Positions 9,560-18,745 of a stretch of 21,129 nucleotides of DNA are shown here, in pieces. The stretch's first letter is position 1, and every line of letters begins with the position of its first letter. Source of the stretch: Smittium culicis (taxonomy: Eukaryota; Kickxellomycota; Harpellomycetes; Harpellales; Legeriomycetaceae); contig LSSN01004139.1 of the NCBI GenBank assembly GCA_001970855.1, forward strand, positions 1-21,129, read 5' to 3'. The translations under genes and the position numbers were made by a program. Below the pieces are notes generated by a model, which saw only the letters and a program-made list of their open reading frames with translations, searched no databases and was not told where the DNA came from.

Positions 9560-10307
9560 ATAATGATTTTTAGATCAATTTTCCTATTATCTGGAAAAAG
9601 ATATCATAATATATGCAAATTTATTCCTTACTAGTTGAAAACCTAATCTTATAACAGCCATTATATTTTAGCGAGTATGTTTTTTTTCTTTGGAATTTAA
9701 AAATTTTGTTATAAATAAAATATTTTAGCTGATTTTGAATGTAGAAAATATTATACAATCCAGAAAAATGCTTAGAAAAATAATCCAATAAAAGGATCTA
9801 AAACGTTTATAATACGTCTAATAATATAAAATCTATGATAATATAATAAAAAGCTGACGGAGCACAATTTATATACGAATGAAATTAGAAATTAATAGTT
9901 AAGCTTAAGATTTATAGAAAAATTAGAGTTAAAAATAGTATGAAATATAGAAATATTTTATTTCTTAAGAATTTTATTTGGCTAAACTCACAATTAAAAA
10001 ATAAAGAGATTCTGAGATTCAGTATCAAAAATAAATGTCAATTCAGGTCAAATTTTTTATTTTTTAATTATTGTTCTAACTAATAAAATTTCTTAAATTT
10101 CAATTTTTTTAATAAATCCAACTATTTTATTATGTTATAATGAGGCGTTCTCAAAATGAAAAAGTAGATTTAATTAATATAGAATTAAGAAATTTCTATT
10201 AGATAATTTCCTTCTCTAAGTGATATCATACTAGAATTTTTTATGTATTGATTTTTTCCCCAGAGCTTATTAAAAATAATTTAAAAGCAATCAAAAAAAC
10301 TTTTTTT
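9560..10307. other. AT-rich region without recognisable features
   Basis: Stops are frequent in all frames, and I can assign no repeat or RNA signal. Confidence 0.6.
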
Positions 10308-10739
10308 TCAACTGAACCCCCTGCTCCGCTCTAGTAGCTCCATGCCTACTGGGAATTGGTTTAAGAGGATTGGATAATTATTTATACTTTATAGTATAAG
10401 TGTTCTGGGCACGTGTATGCCGTTCAAAAATCTGACTGTTTCCAGTTCAAATATTTGGACATCTTTTCCAGCTTGATGCTGGCTTAAATATTGTTAGACC
10501 CCCCCCCCCCACCAAAAAGTATTTCAACTAGCCCCAACCTAGCTTTTATCTGGACCATTCAGTTATGGCGTTCAGCGCGTCTATTAAATCAGCTGATGAT
10601 TTGGCTAATAGCACATTATTATCAGCAAACAGTTTTCTGGATATGCGTGAGATAAACCCAATCACCCGCACACCTCGCACGCCCTTGAATATATCTTTGA
10701 TGTAGAAATCGAAGAGTATCGGCGAGGTTGAAGAATATG
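10308..10739 (-). pseudogene. Non-LTR (LINE) retrotransposon fragment: RT motif region and C-terminus
   Basis: On the minus strand the frame at 10735-10546 reads SPILFDFYIKDIF, KGVRGVRVIG, KLFADNNVLLAKSSADL and ALNAITEWSR. This is the classic LINE reverse transcriptase block around the catalytic FADD. The second catalytic Asp is Asn (FADN), so the fragment is inactive. Sequence before SPILF is lost at a poly(A)-like tract. After EWSR the frame is broken, and a 12-C run lies at 10499-10510. At 10385-10308 a second open stretch (NYPILLNQFPVGMELLERSR... then TGA) matches the frame end at window positions 1-42. The distance between RT and stop is far shorter than in an intact LINE, which implies an internal deletion. 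The clade is not certain; a Tad1-like fungal type is possible. Confidence 0.8.
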
Positions 10740-10757
10740 TCGCAAAAAAATTATCAG

Positions 10758-10776
10758 TTTTTTTTTTTTTTTTTTT
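10758..10776 (-). repeat. Poly(T) run of 19 (poly(A) on the minus strand)
   Basis: A homopolymer of 19 T lies between the LINE RT fragment and a GC-richer patch (10777-10972). On the minus strand it follows that patch like a poly(A) tail, so it could mark the 3' end of a retroposed transcript. An expanded A-run is the simple alternative. Confidence 0.7.
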
Positions 10777-10777
10777 A

Positions 10778-10972
10778 GAAAATAAAAAAAAAAGCCCTAA
10801 TAAAATATTCAATATAACCAATAATTCAAACAAAACGTTGCAAAAAACAGACTCGGATAAAGACACTAAGGGCCCTAAACTCACATTCGCCCCCGAACTT
10901 GTACCTCGCACCGATAACACAACCAGGAGAATTTGTCAGTATGATAAACCTAAAAATTTAAATCAAAATTAA
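10778..10972 (+). pseudogene. Unassigned open segment, possible exon or transposon fragment
   Basis: The plus strand is open for about 64 codons, ending at TAA 10970-10972. It has protein-like composition (TKGPKLTFAPELVP, RTDNTTRRICQYDKPK) in a locally GC-rich patch. There is no ATG at its head, which runs into the poly(T) tract. The minus strand is also open here (up to 10920), so the coding strand is not settled. I do not recognise either translation. The patch stands out from its surroundings in base composition, which is the main reason to list it. Confidence 0.3.
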
Positions 10973-11254
10973 AAGGCTGCCCTTATTCAATTTAGCAGCT
11001 ATCTCTGCAAAATTTAAACTAAAATTAAAAAGCTTGGATTTATTGTCGTTTTTTTAGCCAAATAATTAAATTATTGTAGTTACTTTGCAAAAAATATGAG
11101 GAATAAATAAATCTAAGAAATATCAAAGGGTTCTAAATTTAAAAAATAAAGAAACTGAAAGAAATAAACCTAGAATTATATTATGATAAATTGATTGTCA
11201 AAATATCTTGCTGGATTAAGAGCTTGATAAAATAAATAGTATATTTTAAATTAT
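10973..11254. other. AT-rich downstream flank of the Cys-Arg repeat gene
   Basis: AT-rich without frames. It would hold the 3' UTR and polyadenylation site of the minus-strand gene that ends at 11255, but I cannot point to a specific signal. Confidence 0.5.
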
Positions 11255-13083
11255 CTAGACTGGGATTGCTTTTAGCAAATTTGGATTGATAGTGGGAGTC
11301 TCAACTAGATTTACTTTATTTGCGTTTGGGGTATTCACAGGGATACCTTCTGGTATCGCTTTAAGTAAGTCCGGATTACTGACGGGTGCTTCAGCTGATA
11401 TTACTTGCGTTTCCGTTAAATTTACTATATTACTGATAGTGTTGAAATTAGTTTGATTTTCGGTTTGATATTCTGTTTCAAGCTGAGTTTGCACTTGTGT
11501 TTCAACTATAGTTATTTTTTCCGAGTTATAATCCTCAGGTTTGCGAGTCTTTTCTGCCTTGGCTTCATCACTGAGATCTTTCTCGATCTTTCCCATCTCG
11601 CCATCAAACGGATCTCGTGAATCTAAATCAGTACTAATATCACTATTTGTTACACTCGGGTTTACTTGGCTTTCGTTAATCAATCTGCTAGTATCAATAA
11701 TCGATGCGTTCTCAGTAGCTACTATTTATCGAATTATTATTAGAATTTAATTATCAGTAAATATCAATATAAATTTAAAAATGTTATCGCGATTATCTTT
11801 ATTTTTTTTGTAAATTTATTACCTTGTGCTTGAGCAGGATTTTCTGCAACAGGTACAGCGGGAGGGTGTGGAAGGATTACATTTCCTATAGCCCCGCCCT
11901 CAAATCTAATTATGCCTCTATTTAAACCTCCTCTACCTCTACCGAAACGGCCCCGACCCCGACCCCGACCCCTACCAACACGAACTCTAACTCTGCCTCT
12001 ACCTCTTCCCCGAGAAAATCTGCTATAGCCTCTAGCTCTAGCTCTACCAACGTGATATCCTCTACGAAGTGGAATTCGACCATTGTATATTTGCTTAATA
12101 TTTATTCTACTAGGCCATATATTTTTTCTAGCTCTAATAACCCCTGTTCTTACAAATTTTCTAGGGCTGTTTCCTCCTACTCCTGCAGGTATATTTATTG
12201 GGAAAATTCTAGGGCTACAACCTCTTAAAAGCATCTGCTTACTAATTCGATTAAGTCCCGGTTTGTATATATTTACTAATCTTGGCCTACAAAATCTTTG
12301 GGTCATTTGTCTTAATTTTACAGTAGAGGCTTGGTTTATTGAGCTTCTAAAACCTCCTGATTTCATTGTTTCTGAAAATGGTCTTTTTGAATTAAGAACT
12401 CCTCGATATATATGGCCGCTTCTGGCTATAGGCAAAACTCTAGAGATACAACCTCTACGAGCATGTGAACAGTTTCTACCTAAGCAGCTCCCTCGTACAC
12501 AAGGAAATTTTCTTCCGCAGCAATTTCCTGGACAGCATCTTGCTCGAGAACGGCCTCTTCGACAACATACTGCTCGAGAACAGCCTACTCGACAACATTT
12601 TGCACGAGAACAACCTCCTCGACAACATGCTGCTCGACAACAGCCTCCTCGGCAACATGCTGCTCGACAACAGCCTACTCGACAACATCTTGAACGAGAG
12701 CAACCTACTCGACAACATGCTGCTCTACAACAGCCTCCTCGACAACATCTTGCACGAGAGCAACCTACTCGACAACATGCTGCTCTACAACAGCCTCCTC
12801 GACAACATCTTGCACGAGAACAGCCTCCCCGACAACAGCCTCCTCTGCAATTTATTTGAGAATTCCCATTATCGCTCAGCTTCTCTAGCAACGAGCCTTT
12901 GATCAAGTTAAACGCGCTATTATCTGAATTATTAAGCTGACATACACTGCTAGTTTCAAGCTTGGAATTATCATAGCTTTCAAGTCTAGAAATTCCATCA
13001 TGCTCAAAACTCCAAATTGAAGAAATTTTAATAGCAAAACAGACCAAAAAGTAAAACCACTTCGCTGAAGTTTGTAGCTTCAT
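11255..13083 (-). CDS. Predicted secreted Cys-Arg pentapeptide-repeat protein (two exons)
   Basis: Function unknown. The ATG at 13083 opens a 420-codon first exon that ends at 11823. Residues 1-25 form a signal peptide (MKLQTSAKWFYFLVCFAIK, probable cleavage near IWS/FEH). Residues 26-78 are polar and acidic. Residues 79-190 are about 22 pentapeptide units of the form C-C/S-R-x-G/A/R (for example CCRGG, CCRAA, CCRVG, CSRAR), with 38 cysteines. Residues 191-345 are basic with scattered Cys. Residues 346-390 are an Arg-Gly/Arg-Val tract, and a Pro-rich stretch follows. A 101-bp GT-AG intron then joins, in frame, an acidic Thr/Glu-rich exon (11721-11255) ending with a doubled NPDLLKAIP-like motif. 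The spliced product would be 575 residues. If unspliced, translation stops at TGA 11766-11764 after 439 residues. The pentad recalls the CCxPx repeats of keratin-associated proteins, but this is probably convergence. A disulfide-linked coat or matrix protein is a guess. Confidence 0.75.
11722..11822 (-). other. Predicted spliceosomal intron (101 bp)
   Basis: The 5' site is CAAG|GTAATA with the exon ending at 11823. The 3' site is AATAG|TAG with the exon starting at 11721. CTGAT and CTAAT, which fit a CTRAY branch site, lie within the last 50 bases. Splicing links exon 1 in phase 1 to a frame that has no ATG of its own and a TAA just inside the intron, which strongly favours a real intron. The acceptor is TAGTAG, so use of the second AG would drop one codon without changing frame. 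Confidence 0.7.
12514..12849 (-). repeat. 15-bp tandem coding repeat with a 60-bp higher-order unit
   Basis: The DNA encodes the Cys-Arg pentapeptides. Positions 12661-12720 and 12721-12780 agree at 57 of 60 bases, and 12781-12840 continues the same 60-bp register with more changes. A four-pentad block has therefore been duplicated on top of the 15-bp period. Long shadow frames open on both strands because the unit lacks stops. Confidence 0.9.
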
Positions 13084-13800
13084 CTATAATTGTTATACTA
13101 GCATGTTAAAAGAAATAAATTTTATAATTATAATATGATATTATTTTAAATCATACTTTTTATATATACGGCTGATTTTAGGATAATAATATATATGCGC
13201 TAATTCAGTGAGATAGATTAATATTTATGTAAAATCTACACCAAAAAATATCTATTAAATCATTTGAAAAAATCGTAGACATTTATACTAATTTTTATTT
13301 CCAGATTTATAACTTTATTTATAATTTTTGAATAATAATTTTTTTAATAATAATTTTTTTAATAATTTTGTTATTAAGGCCAAAGCTATGGAAAAAATTA
13401 ATAAAATAAAGCGCTTTAGATATTTAATACAGAATTTTATTGAATTTATATATTAAATTCTAGATATATAAACATGAGGAAGATTTCATGTTTTTTATTT
13501 CCCGCATACTATAATATTTGTTAAATGGAAGTGGTAATTTTTCTAATTTTTTAATGACAATGAAATACCAACTAATCATTACCATTTTTCAAAATTAGAA
13601 TTTTAATTCTATATATATTTACAATAAATTTCAACCTTATTGTATTTAAAAGACCTCTAGTATTTTATTAACTATCCATAAAGAATATTAAATATGATAA
13701 AGTATTTTGTGGAGCTAATATGAGATATCATTAGCCTATAGGTTGTTATTTCAAAAAGAAATTTAAAAAATATGATAATTTGAATAATTTTTAAATTTGC
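13084..13800. other. AT-rich upstream flank of the Cys-Arg repeat gene
   Basis: It would contain the promoter of the minus-strand gene starting at 13083. A TATAAAATTT stretch reads on the minus strand about 30-45 bases upstream of the ATG (13112-13128), but such strings are common here. Positions 13329-13367 hold a short imperfect tandem of AATAATAATTTTTTT. Confidence 0.45.
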
Positions 13801-13997
13801 ACACTTTCAGTAAATCCTCTAATACGGCAAAACATTGAGACGGCAACCCTTTATGAAGGCAACTTTATAAATGTTAAATCGAAAAAATATTGATTTATTT
13901 TTTTAAGCCTATTACAATTTTACTAAATCCATATTATAGGCTAATAAATTTATATTATTATTTTTTAGTTAATTTGATTTGTGAAAATGATACTTAT

Positions 13998-14110
13998 TTC
14001 GCCAATAATCTGGCCTATTGTCAATTGCTCTCTGAGAAGGTAATTCACAGTTAAGTTTGTAAATGGCTGTAAAATGTGCCAAAATATAATTTATAACATG
14101 GCAACTAAAA
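13998..14110 (+). repeat. Diverged repeat, matches 15578-15690
   Basis: Shared blocks in the same order are ATC(T)TGGCCT, GCTYTCTRAG..GG and AATGGCTGT..., then CCAAAAT..AT and GGCAACT. The copies are about 1.58 kb apart in the same orientation. They probably derive from subterminal sequence of the piggyBac-like family whose ends lie at 14919 and 15737. No coding content is visible. Confidence 0.5.
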
Positions 14111-14640
14111 CACCAACTTTACTAGTAAAGTTTTACTTTTTTTTTTTGAAAAAAAGTAAGCCAATTAATTTATTTACAAAAAAAAATAGATTATAATTTT
14201 ATTTTTATTAATTTGCAGCTAGTGTACTTCAAGCTATTTTTAGCGTAAATAAACCTCTAAAATGGCAAATTGCCATTTGAAAGGCCATTTGGACCAAAAT
14301 GGGGAAAAATACTAGTTGCTTACTCATAGGTTTTAATGTATATTAGAGATGAATTTTTATTTTCCTTGCTCTAGATAGCCAGTTTAATAGCTAAGCGTTT
14401 ATTGTTAATTAGGCATTTTTTTTCAATGTGAACTTATTTAAATTTAATTAAAATTGATCATTTAAATTGATTAAATTGTATGGTATTATGGTAATGAAAA
14501 ATATATGCTTATTTTCTTTAAAAAAAATTTTTTTATGGGCTAGAAACTCTCTATATAGATGAGCTGCGAAGTATAAATTAACTGGCACTTATTTTCTTTA
14601 TAAAAAGTATACTAAATCTTTAAAGGTAACAAACACAAGA
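14111..14640. other. AT-rich segment with a short palindrome
   Basis: Positions 14260-14278 are a 9-bp inverted repeat with one central base (AAATGGCAA-A-TTGCCATTT), followed by further GGCCATTTGG and CCAAAATGG pieces. There is no frame of note. It may be more transposon end debris. Confidence 0.45.
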
Positions 14641-14752
14641 TACCGGTCTTTAGCCATACTCCATATCATTAATTTTTACATGTAATGAGTATTTTTCTCG
14701 AATAGTGATACATAATTCGTCAAGGAGGGGGGGGGGTTGTGCGGAGGGTTAA
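14641..14752 (-). repeat. GC-richer segment with G10 run ending in TTAACCCTCCGC
   Basis: Read on the minus strand, it begins TTAACCCTCCGCACAACC (TTAA at 14752-14749), contains a run of ten C (14736-14727), and continues toward ACCGGTATC near 14640. TTAA followed by CCCT is how the piggyBac-like ends nearby start, so this could be another, different end. It lacks the GCAGTAGA block of the others. Confidence 0.3.
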
Positions 14753-15577
14753 AAAATTAATATACTATCTCTTTAAATCTGCCTTTAAAAATTTAAGTAA
14801 AACATTTTCAAAAAAATTAATATTGAATCTTTTGACTTAAGTAAAATATATATGCCATACTATTCGAATAGATATTTTGCTGCAGCCTAATTTTATTGGG
14901 GCTATTATCTGAATATTGTTAACCCTTTCCTGCGCAGTAGACTATTTTTGGTCTACAAAAAATAGCCAACAGCGTTCAGATAAAACAATTTGGTTCCGAG
15001 GCTATAAGAAGTATTGTTAATAGTAAATTAATAGATAATAGTAAATTTCATTAAATATCATAAATAAATCAATAAATTCATTTTTTCAAAGAGTGTTCGA
15101 CGGGTAATGGTTAATATCATTGTCCCAGATGGAGATGTATTTCAATTATTCTGGGAGTAATCGCAAAAATAGTCAAAAATTTTTTGGAAAAATGCAATTC
15201 TAATCAAACATGAAGTAAATTTGCAAAACTAGTCAAATTAATGCGCAATTTTGGAAAAATGTCAAAAATAAATACTTTATGCCAATAAAAAGCTTTAAAG
15301 TTCTATTTTCACTATTATTCTCTATCTTTCTACAATCAGGTTTTATTGTTATATTTTAATCCTATCATGATTGGTAAAAAATTTTTTGATCAATAAAGTA
15401 TAGCCAACTACGCTAAACTCTCTGAGATGGTAGCTTTTTGTAAATTTAGTTGGTGAATTTTATATTTTCCCACCTTTCAGTTATCACTTGTTCCTTTATA
15501 GTAAAATAATTGGCTTTTCATGATATATTTGATGATTTAGAACACTATTATTGGTAAAACAGGACCATTTGTCACTA

Positions 15578-15690
15578 AAATCTTGGCCTGTAATATAAGA
15601 GCTTTCTAAGTTGGCATTTTATACTTTTTTTTTCATAATGGCTGTTATACACACCAAAATTATATCAACAAGTTGGCAACTCATTTTTAA
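15578..15690 (+). repeat. Diverged repeat, matches 13998-14110
   Basis: The best block is AATGGCTGTTATACACACC with AAAATTATATCAACAAGTTGGCAACT (15639-15690), against AATGGCTGTAAAATGTGCC and following at 14062. It lies just upstream of the piggyBac-like end at 15737. Confidence 0.5.
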
Positions 15691-15736
15691 TTAGCCTATC
15701 ATCTTCTATTGCGTTTTTTATTTTTTTTTCAGGTTC

Positions 15737-15800
15737 TTTACCCTTTCGTACGCAGTAGACAAATGTTAATTTATCAAGTATAGCCAACTGCATTTTATAA
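15737..15800 (+). repeat. piggyBac-like terminal sequence, second left-type end
   Basis: CCCTTTCGTACGCAGTAGAC at 15741-15760 follows TTTA, a one-base variant of TTAA. TATAGCCAACTGC (15780-15792) corresponds to the ATAGCCAACAGC block behind the 14919 end. A partial copy of the inner block (AGTATAGCCAACTACG) also occurs near 15399. Confidence 0.6.
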
Positions 15801-15862
15801 AAATAAAATAATTTCTAGATTCAAACGACTATTGGTATGTTTAGTATTGCAGCAAATAACAA

Positions 15863-16162
15863 ATGTTTTTAAAAATAATAGTAGAATCAATAAATTGGTT
15901 TTTTAAAAAGGCATTGGGCAGGAAAAAGATATACGAATATTTCTTGGACGCAAACTATTGGTCACCAATATTCGTAATTAGCTCTATGAAATATTTTAAA
16001 AAGGATAATTTTTCAAAGGCGAAACTTTATTGGCAGGAAAAATTTTATCTACATGAAATAAAAAAAAACAAAAATTCTGACTTGGCAAATTTGCAACTCA
16101 GAAATCATTTGGCTCAAAAAGAGCCAAATTTCTTTGTTTCCAACTCAGAGAGTTTACTGTAG
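15863..16162 (+). pseudogene. Relict reading frame inside the piggyBac-like interval (99 codons)
   Basis: The ATG at 15863 lies about 100 bp inside the 15737 end, where a piggyBac transposase frame could start. The product is Lys/Asn/Phe-rich. The stretch ANYWSPIFVISSMKYFKK loosely recalls the YWS...P.F...MSR..F region near the front of the piggyBac transposase domain. This is weak and rests on memory of the family pattern. After TAG at 16160-16162 the same frame could be read for 13 more codons (LNSKILELFGLKY) before the next stop, which suggests a longer ancestral frame. No DDD catalytic motifs are visible. It could also be an unrelated small gene. Confidence 0.35.
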
Positions 16163-16285
16163 CTAAATTCGAAGATTCTTGAATTATTTGGCTTGAAATA
16201 TTAGAACAAATAGTATACAAAATTAAAGCTCGTATACAAGTCAGTAATTTGAATTTTTAACGTGTGTTGCACTGTATAATTTTGA

Positions 16286-16510
16286 GCATAATTTTATTGG
16301 TATGATAAAAATATTAGAAAACATGCGGAAATATTAACTAAGAAATAGCAAGGCTGGTATAAGGCATAAAAAAAGCATATACCCTATTTAAAATATGTTC
16401 CTTACCGTTGTGCCAACTTCAGATCAAAGGGAGATGACATAAATCAACTAACTGAAAGATCTAAAAATTTATATATTCGAGTAAAACAAATGAAATTTTA
16501 TAAGCACTAA
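16286..16510 (+). pseudogene. Unidentified dispersed coding repeat, copy 3 (most diverged)
   Basis: It begins with AATTTTATTGGTATGATAA (16290-16308) as the other copies do. About 100 bp on, the plus strand reads KHIPYLKYVPYRCANFRSK and then GDDINQLTERSKNLYIRVKQ, up to a TAA. The pattern Y-R/Q-x-x-x-x-x-S/H-K-G/W-N/D-x-I-x-x-x-T-E/K-R/K-S aligns with copies 1 and 2, and the DNA also aligns over this part (for example AAAGGGAGATGACATAAATC against AAAGGGAAATGTGATCATTC). It lies inside the possible piggyBac-like interval, but its relatives elsewhere do not have those ends next to them. Confidence 0.45.
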
Positions 16511-16984
16511 ACGCACTGTATTGGAACAATGCTACTAATCACCAAAAGTGACATTTTATAGATATGATGATTCTGAACGAAACAAGCACTTTGTTGTGGC
16601 TAAAAATTATAAGGCCCAAGTGTTTAAAAACTATTACTATCTGTCAAATTGAAAAGGCATTTTGTTTTTTTTATTCCCTTTTCATTTTATTTAAATTATA
16701 TGATAAAAAATGATACAATGTTTTTTTATTTATGCAATAATATGGTTTTAAATTTCATTAATTGTAACTATTTATGCTTTTAAGCGTTCTATTGATAAAG
16801 AACATCTCATATGATTATAGTTAAATTAAAATGTATAACTAAAAAATTTATACTAGTTTATAATATTAAAATAAAAAGCTTGAAGTATATTCTAATAGTT
16901 ACAAACATCAATTTAAAATTTTATTAAAAAACAAAGATTATATCTACCATAAATTGCGCCAAAACCTTTTAAAAAAAAATATCT
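16511..16984. other. AT-rich segment without recognisable features
   Basis: A short open run (RYDDSERNKHFVVAKNYK, near 16560-16620, plus strand) has no ATG and no match I know. The remainder is AT-rich. Confidence 0.45.
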
Positions 16985-17180
16985 TTAACCCTTTCCCGTC
17001 CAACAATCTTTAAAATAGCTAATTTTATGATTCGTTTATTATTTATAAGCAAATCTATTATTTGCTGTCTTCAACAATATACCAATATATCTTAAGGCCT
17101 GGGGATTAAAGTATTATAATTGGCCATAATTGGCTGTATTTAGAGGTTCAAAAATAATCTACTGCCCGTGAAAGGGTTAA
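16985..17180 (+). mobile_element. Short MITE-like unit with TTAA ends (188 bp plus flanking TTAA)
   Basis: TTAA at 16985-16988 is followed by CCCTTTCCCGTCC. TTAA at 17177-17180 is preceded by GGACTTTC-type inverted sequence, actually the inverse of CCCTTTCACGGGC. The inner sequences of the two ends differ. The right end resembles the 14919 end more closely than it does its own partner, so the pair may not belong together. There is no coding capacity. Confidence 0.5.
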
Positions 17181-18530
17181 AGAAATTACTCTTTAAAATA
17201 AACACGAGAAATGATTTAGAAACTATAACTTTTTTAAAATTCTAATTTAAAACTTTCAATAAAAGTTAAATTAGTAAAATATAAAAAAAGTGACGGTATT
17301 ATCAGTATAATATTATCAAATTAAGTAGACTTAAAACATTTCTTAGTTACTAAACTAGATTAAAACTTATTTAAAATGTGAATTTGATATATTAGCTTAA
17401 AATTTTTATAAAAATACTAAATATTTTTTATGTGCATAATAAGCTAATAAGATATTAACTAATAAAAAAATAGGCATTATAAAATTTATATATTAGTATA
17501 GCTGTTGCCAAGAGTAAAAATTTTAAAGAAATTTCTTCTGTCGCATTTTTATTCCCGATCCTCTGGGAATTAAATCAAGGATATTAAATATTCAAAAACT
17601 TTTTAGCGCTCTGAGATTAGAATACTGAATAAAAATTAATATATAATTCCAAGCTACTTTTAGTTCAAATATTTTGGTAGTTCGATAATCATTGGCCATA
17701 TATTCTATTAGGATTTGAAATTAATTTGAATAAAAAATTTTTTTTGCTGTAGCCATATTTTTAACGCCAAAAAATTAATCTAAAGAAAAATTACCGCCAA
17801 ATTGCATATAAATAAGATTAGAAAACCTAGATTCTGTTATTGACTTAAAAAAAAGCATAATAAGAAAATAATTTTATTATATTTTTTTCGTAGATGAATA
17901 ATAATTATATTAATCTTCGGTGCTTTTTGTAAAATTTCTTCACCTAAAACTGATTGATCATATAAAATGACAGATCCAGTACGATAATGATATTTTTCAA
18001 GTAATTATAGGATTTTAAAACTTTTTTAGCATTAAAAAAATATCTTGGTTGAAAAAAAATTTTTTATTGGCCTTCAGAAAGTTAAATGGCTAGATTAATT
18101 AATTTCTCGTGATTTTTATATCATTGCTTTGCCTTTGAATTTTTTGTTACTTTTAACTGGAATTTTCATTAAGATAAACTATTTTAAGATTAAATATATC
18201 TTAATTTTATATCATAAGACCTCAATTTATACCTGAATAAATTTGGACCCTGTAAAATAGCTTACTTGATCTGAAAATATTTAAAAAAAAAATTAGCTCA
18301 CCTTAGTTTGTGCGAGCATTCAAAAAGTGTTAATTTCATTTTTATAAGATAAGAAACAAAATTCTTATTATTCTCAATTACATTAGATTAGTTAAAAATA
18401 ATTTTATAGGGCAGTATTAGGATGTATAAACAAAAATTATTCATAGCTAATGCTTATTTCATTAAAAAATAAATGACCTATAAACATTTTTTTGATTGAA
18501 ATCTATACATATCAAAGTTATATGATGCGT
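17181..18530. other. AT-rich region without recognisable features
   Basis: No frame of note. Only 17537-17580 is slightly GC-richer (TCGCATTTTTATTCCCGATC), without an assignable feature. Confidence 0.6.
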
Positions 18531-18745
18531 TTATTTAGCTAAAGTAATAAATCCTACCTGAAGAAATGCCTGGATGGATCTTTTGGTTGTATGAATGATC
18601 ACATTTCCCTTTAGATACGCAACTGGTAGACTGGTAGAGTAATTTATTAGTATTAGAGCATTGTTTTTTTTATTACTTGTTCCAACTTTACAATTTTTTT
18701 AGTTTACTTTACCACACATTTTCTTTTATTGTTATCGTAACAATT
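18531..18745 (-). pseudogene. Unidentified dispersed coding repeat, copy 2
   Basis: The minus strand starts with GTTACGATAACAATAAAAGA (18739-18720). About 95 bp on it reads SNTNKLLYQSTSCVSKG. A one-base frame change near 18606 leads to NVIIHTTKRSIQAFLQ and VGFITLAK, and then TAA at 18533-18531. Against copy 1, the spacing of the leading motif and the peptide order are the same, and about half of the residues in the second block are identical. Copy 1 has TGA where this copy has Phe (GFIT), so that stop need not stand for Trp. Decayed, family unknown. Confidence 0.6.

Larger units (their letters stand above)
14919..17180 (+). mobile_element. Possible relict piggyBac-like DNA transposon (outer limits)
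   Basis: The left end at 14919 is TTAA then CCCTTTCCTGCGCAGTAGAC, followed by TATTTTTG and an ATAGCCAA block. The right end at 17180, read inward on the minus strand, is TTAA then CCCTTTCACGGGCAGTAGAT, followed by TATTTTTG and an ACAGCCAA block. TTAA targets with CCCTTT-type inverted ends are typical of piggyBac-family transposons, and the 2.26-kb span fits them. A second left-type end at 15737 (TTTA then CCCTTTCGTACGCAGTAGAC) would give a 1.44-kb alternative, and 16985 gives a short nested unit. No intact transposase is present. The interval may instead be several independent short insertions. Confidence 0.45.

Noticed and set aside
12083..12859. Plus-strand 258-codon frame over the Cys-Arg gene (also 12465-12902 plus and 12476-12718 minus)
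   Set aside because: These are shadows of the 15-bp repeat, which has no stops in several frames. The minus-strand frame has a signal peptide, the Cys-Arg periodicity and exon continuity.
14919..17180. Intact piggyBac transposase gene
   Set aside because: No frame long enough and no DDD motifs; only a 99-codon frame with a weak resemblance.
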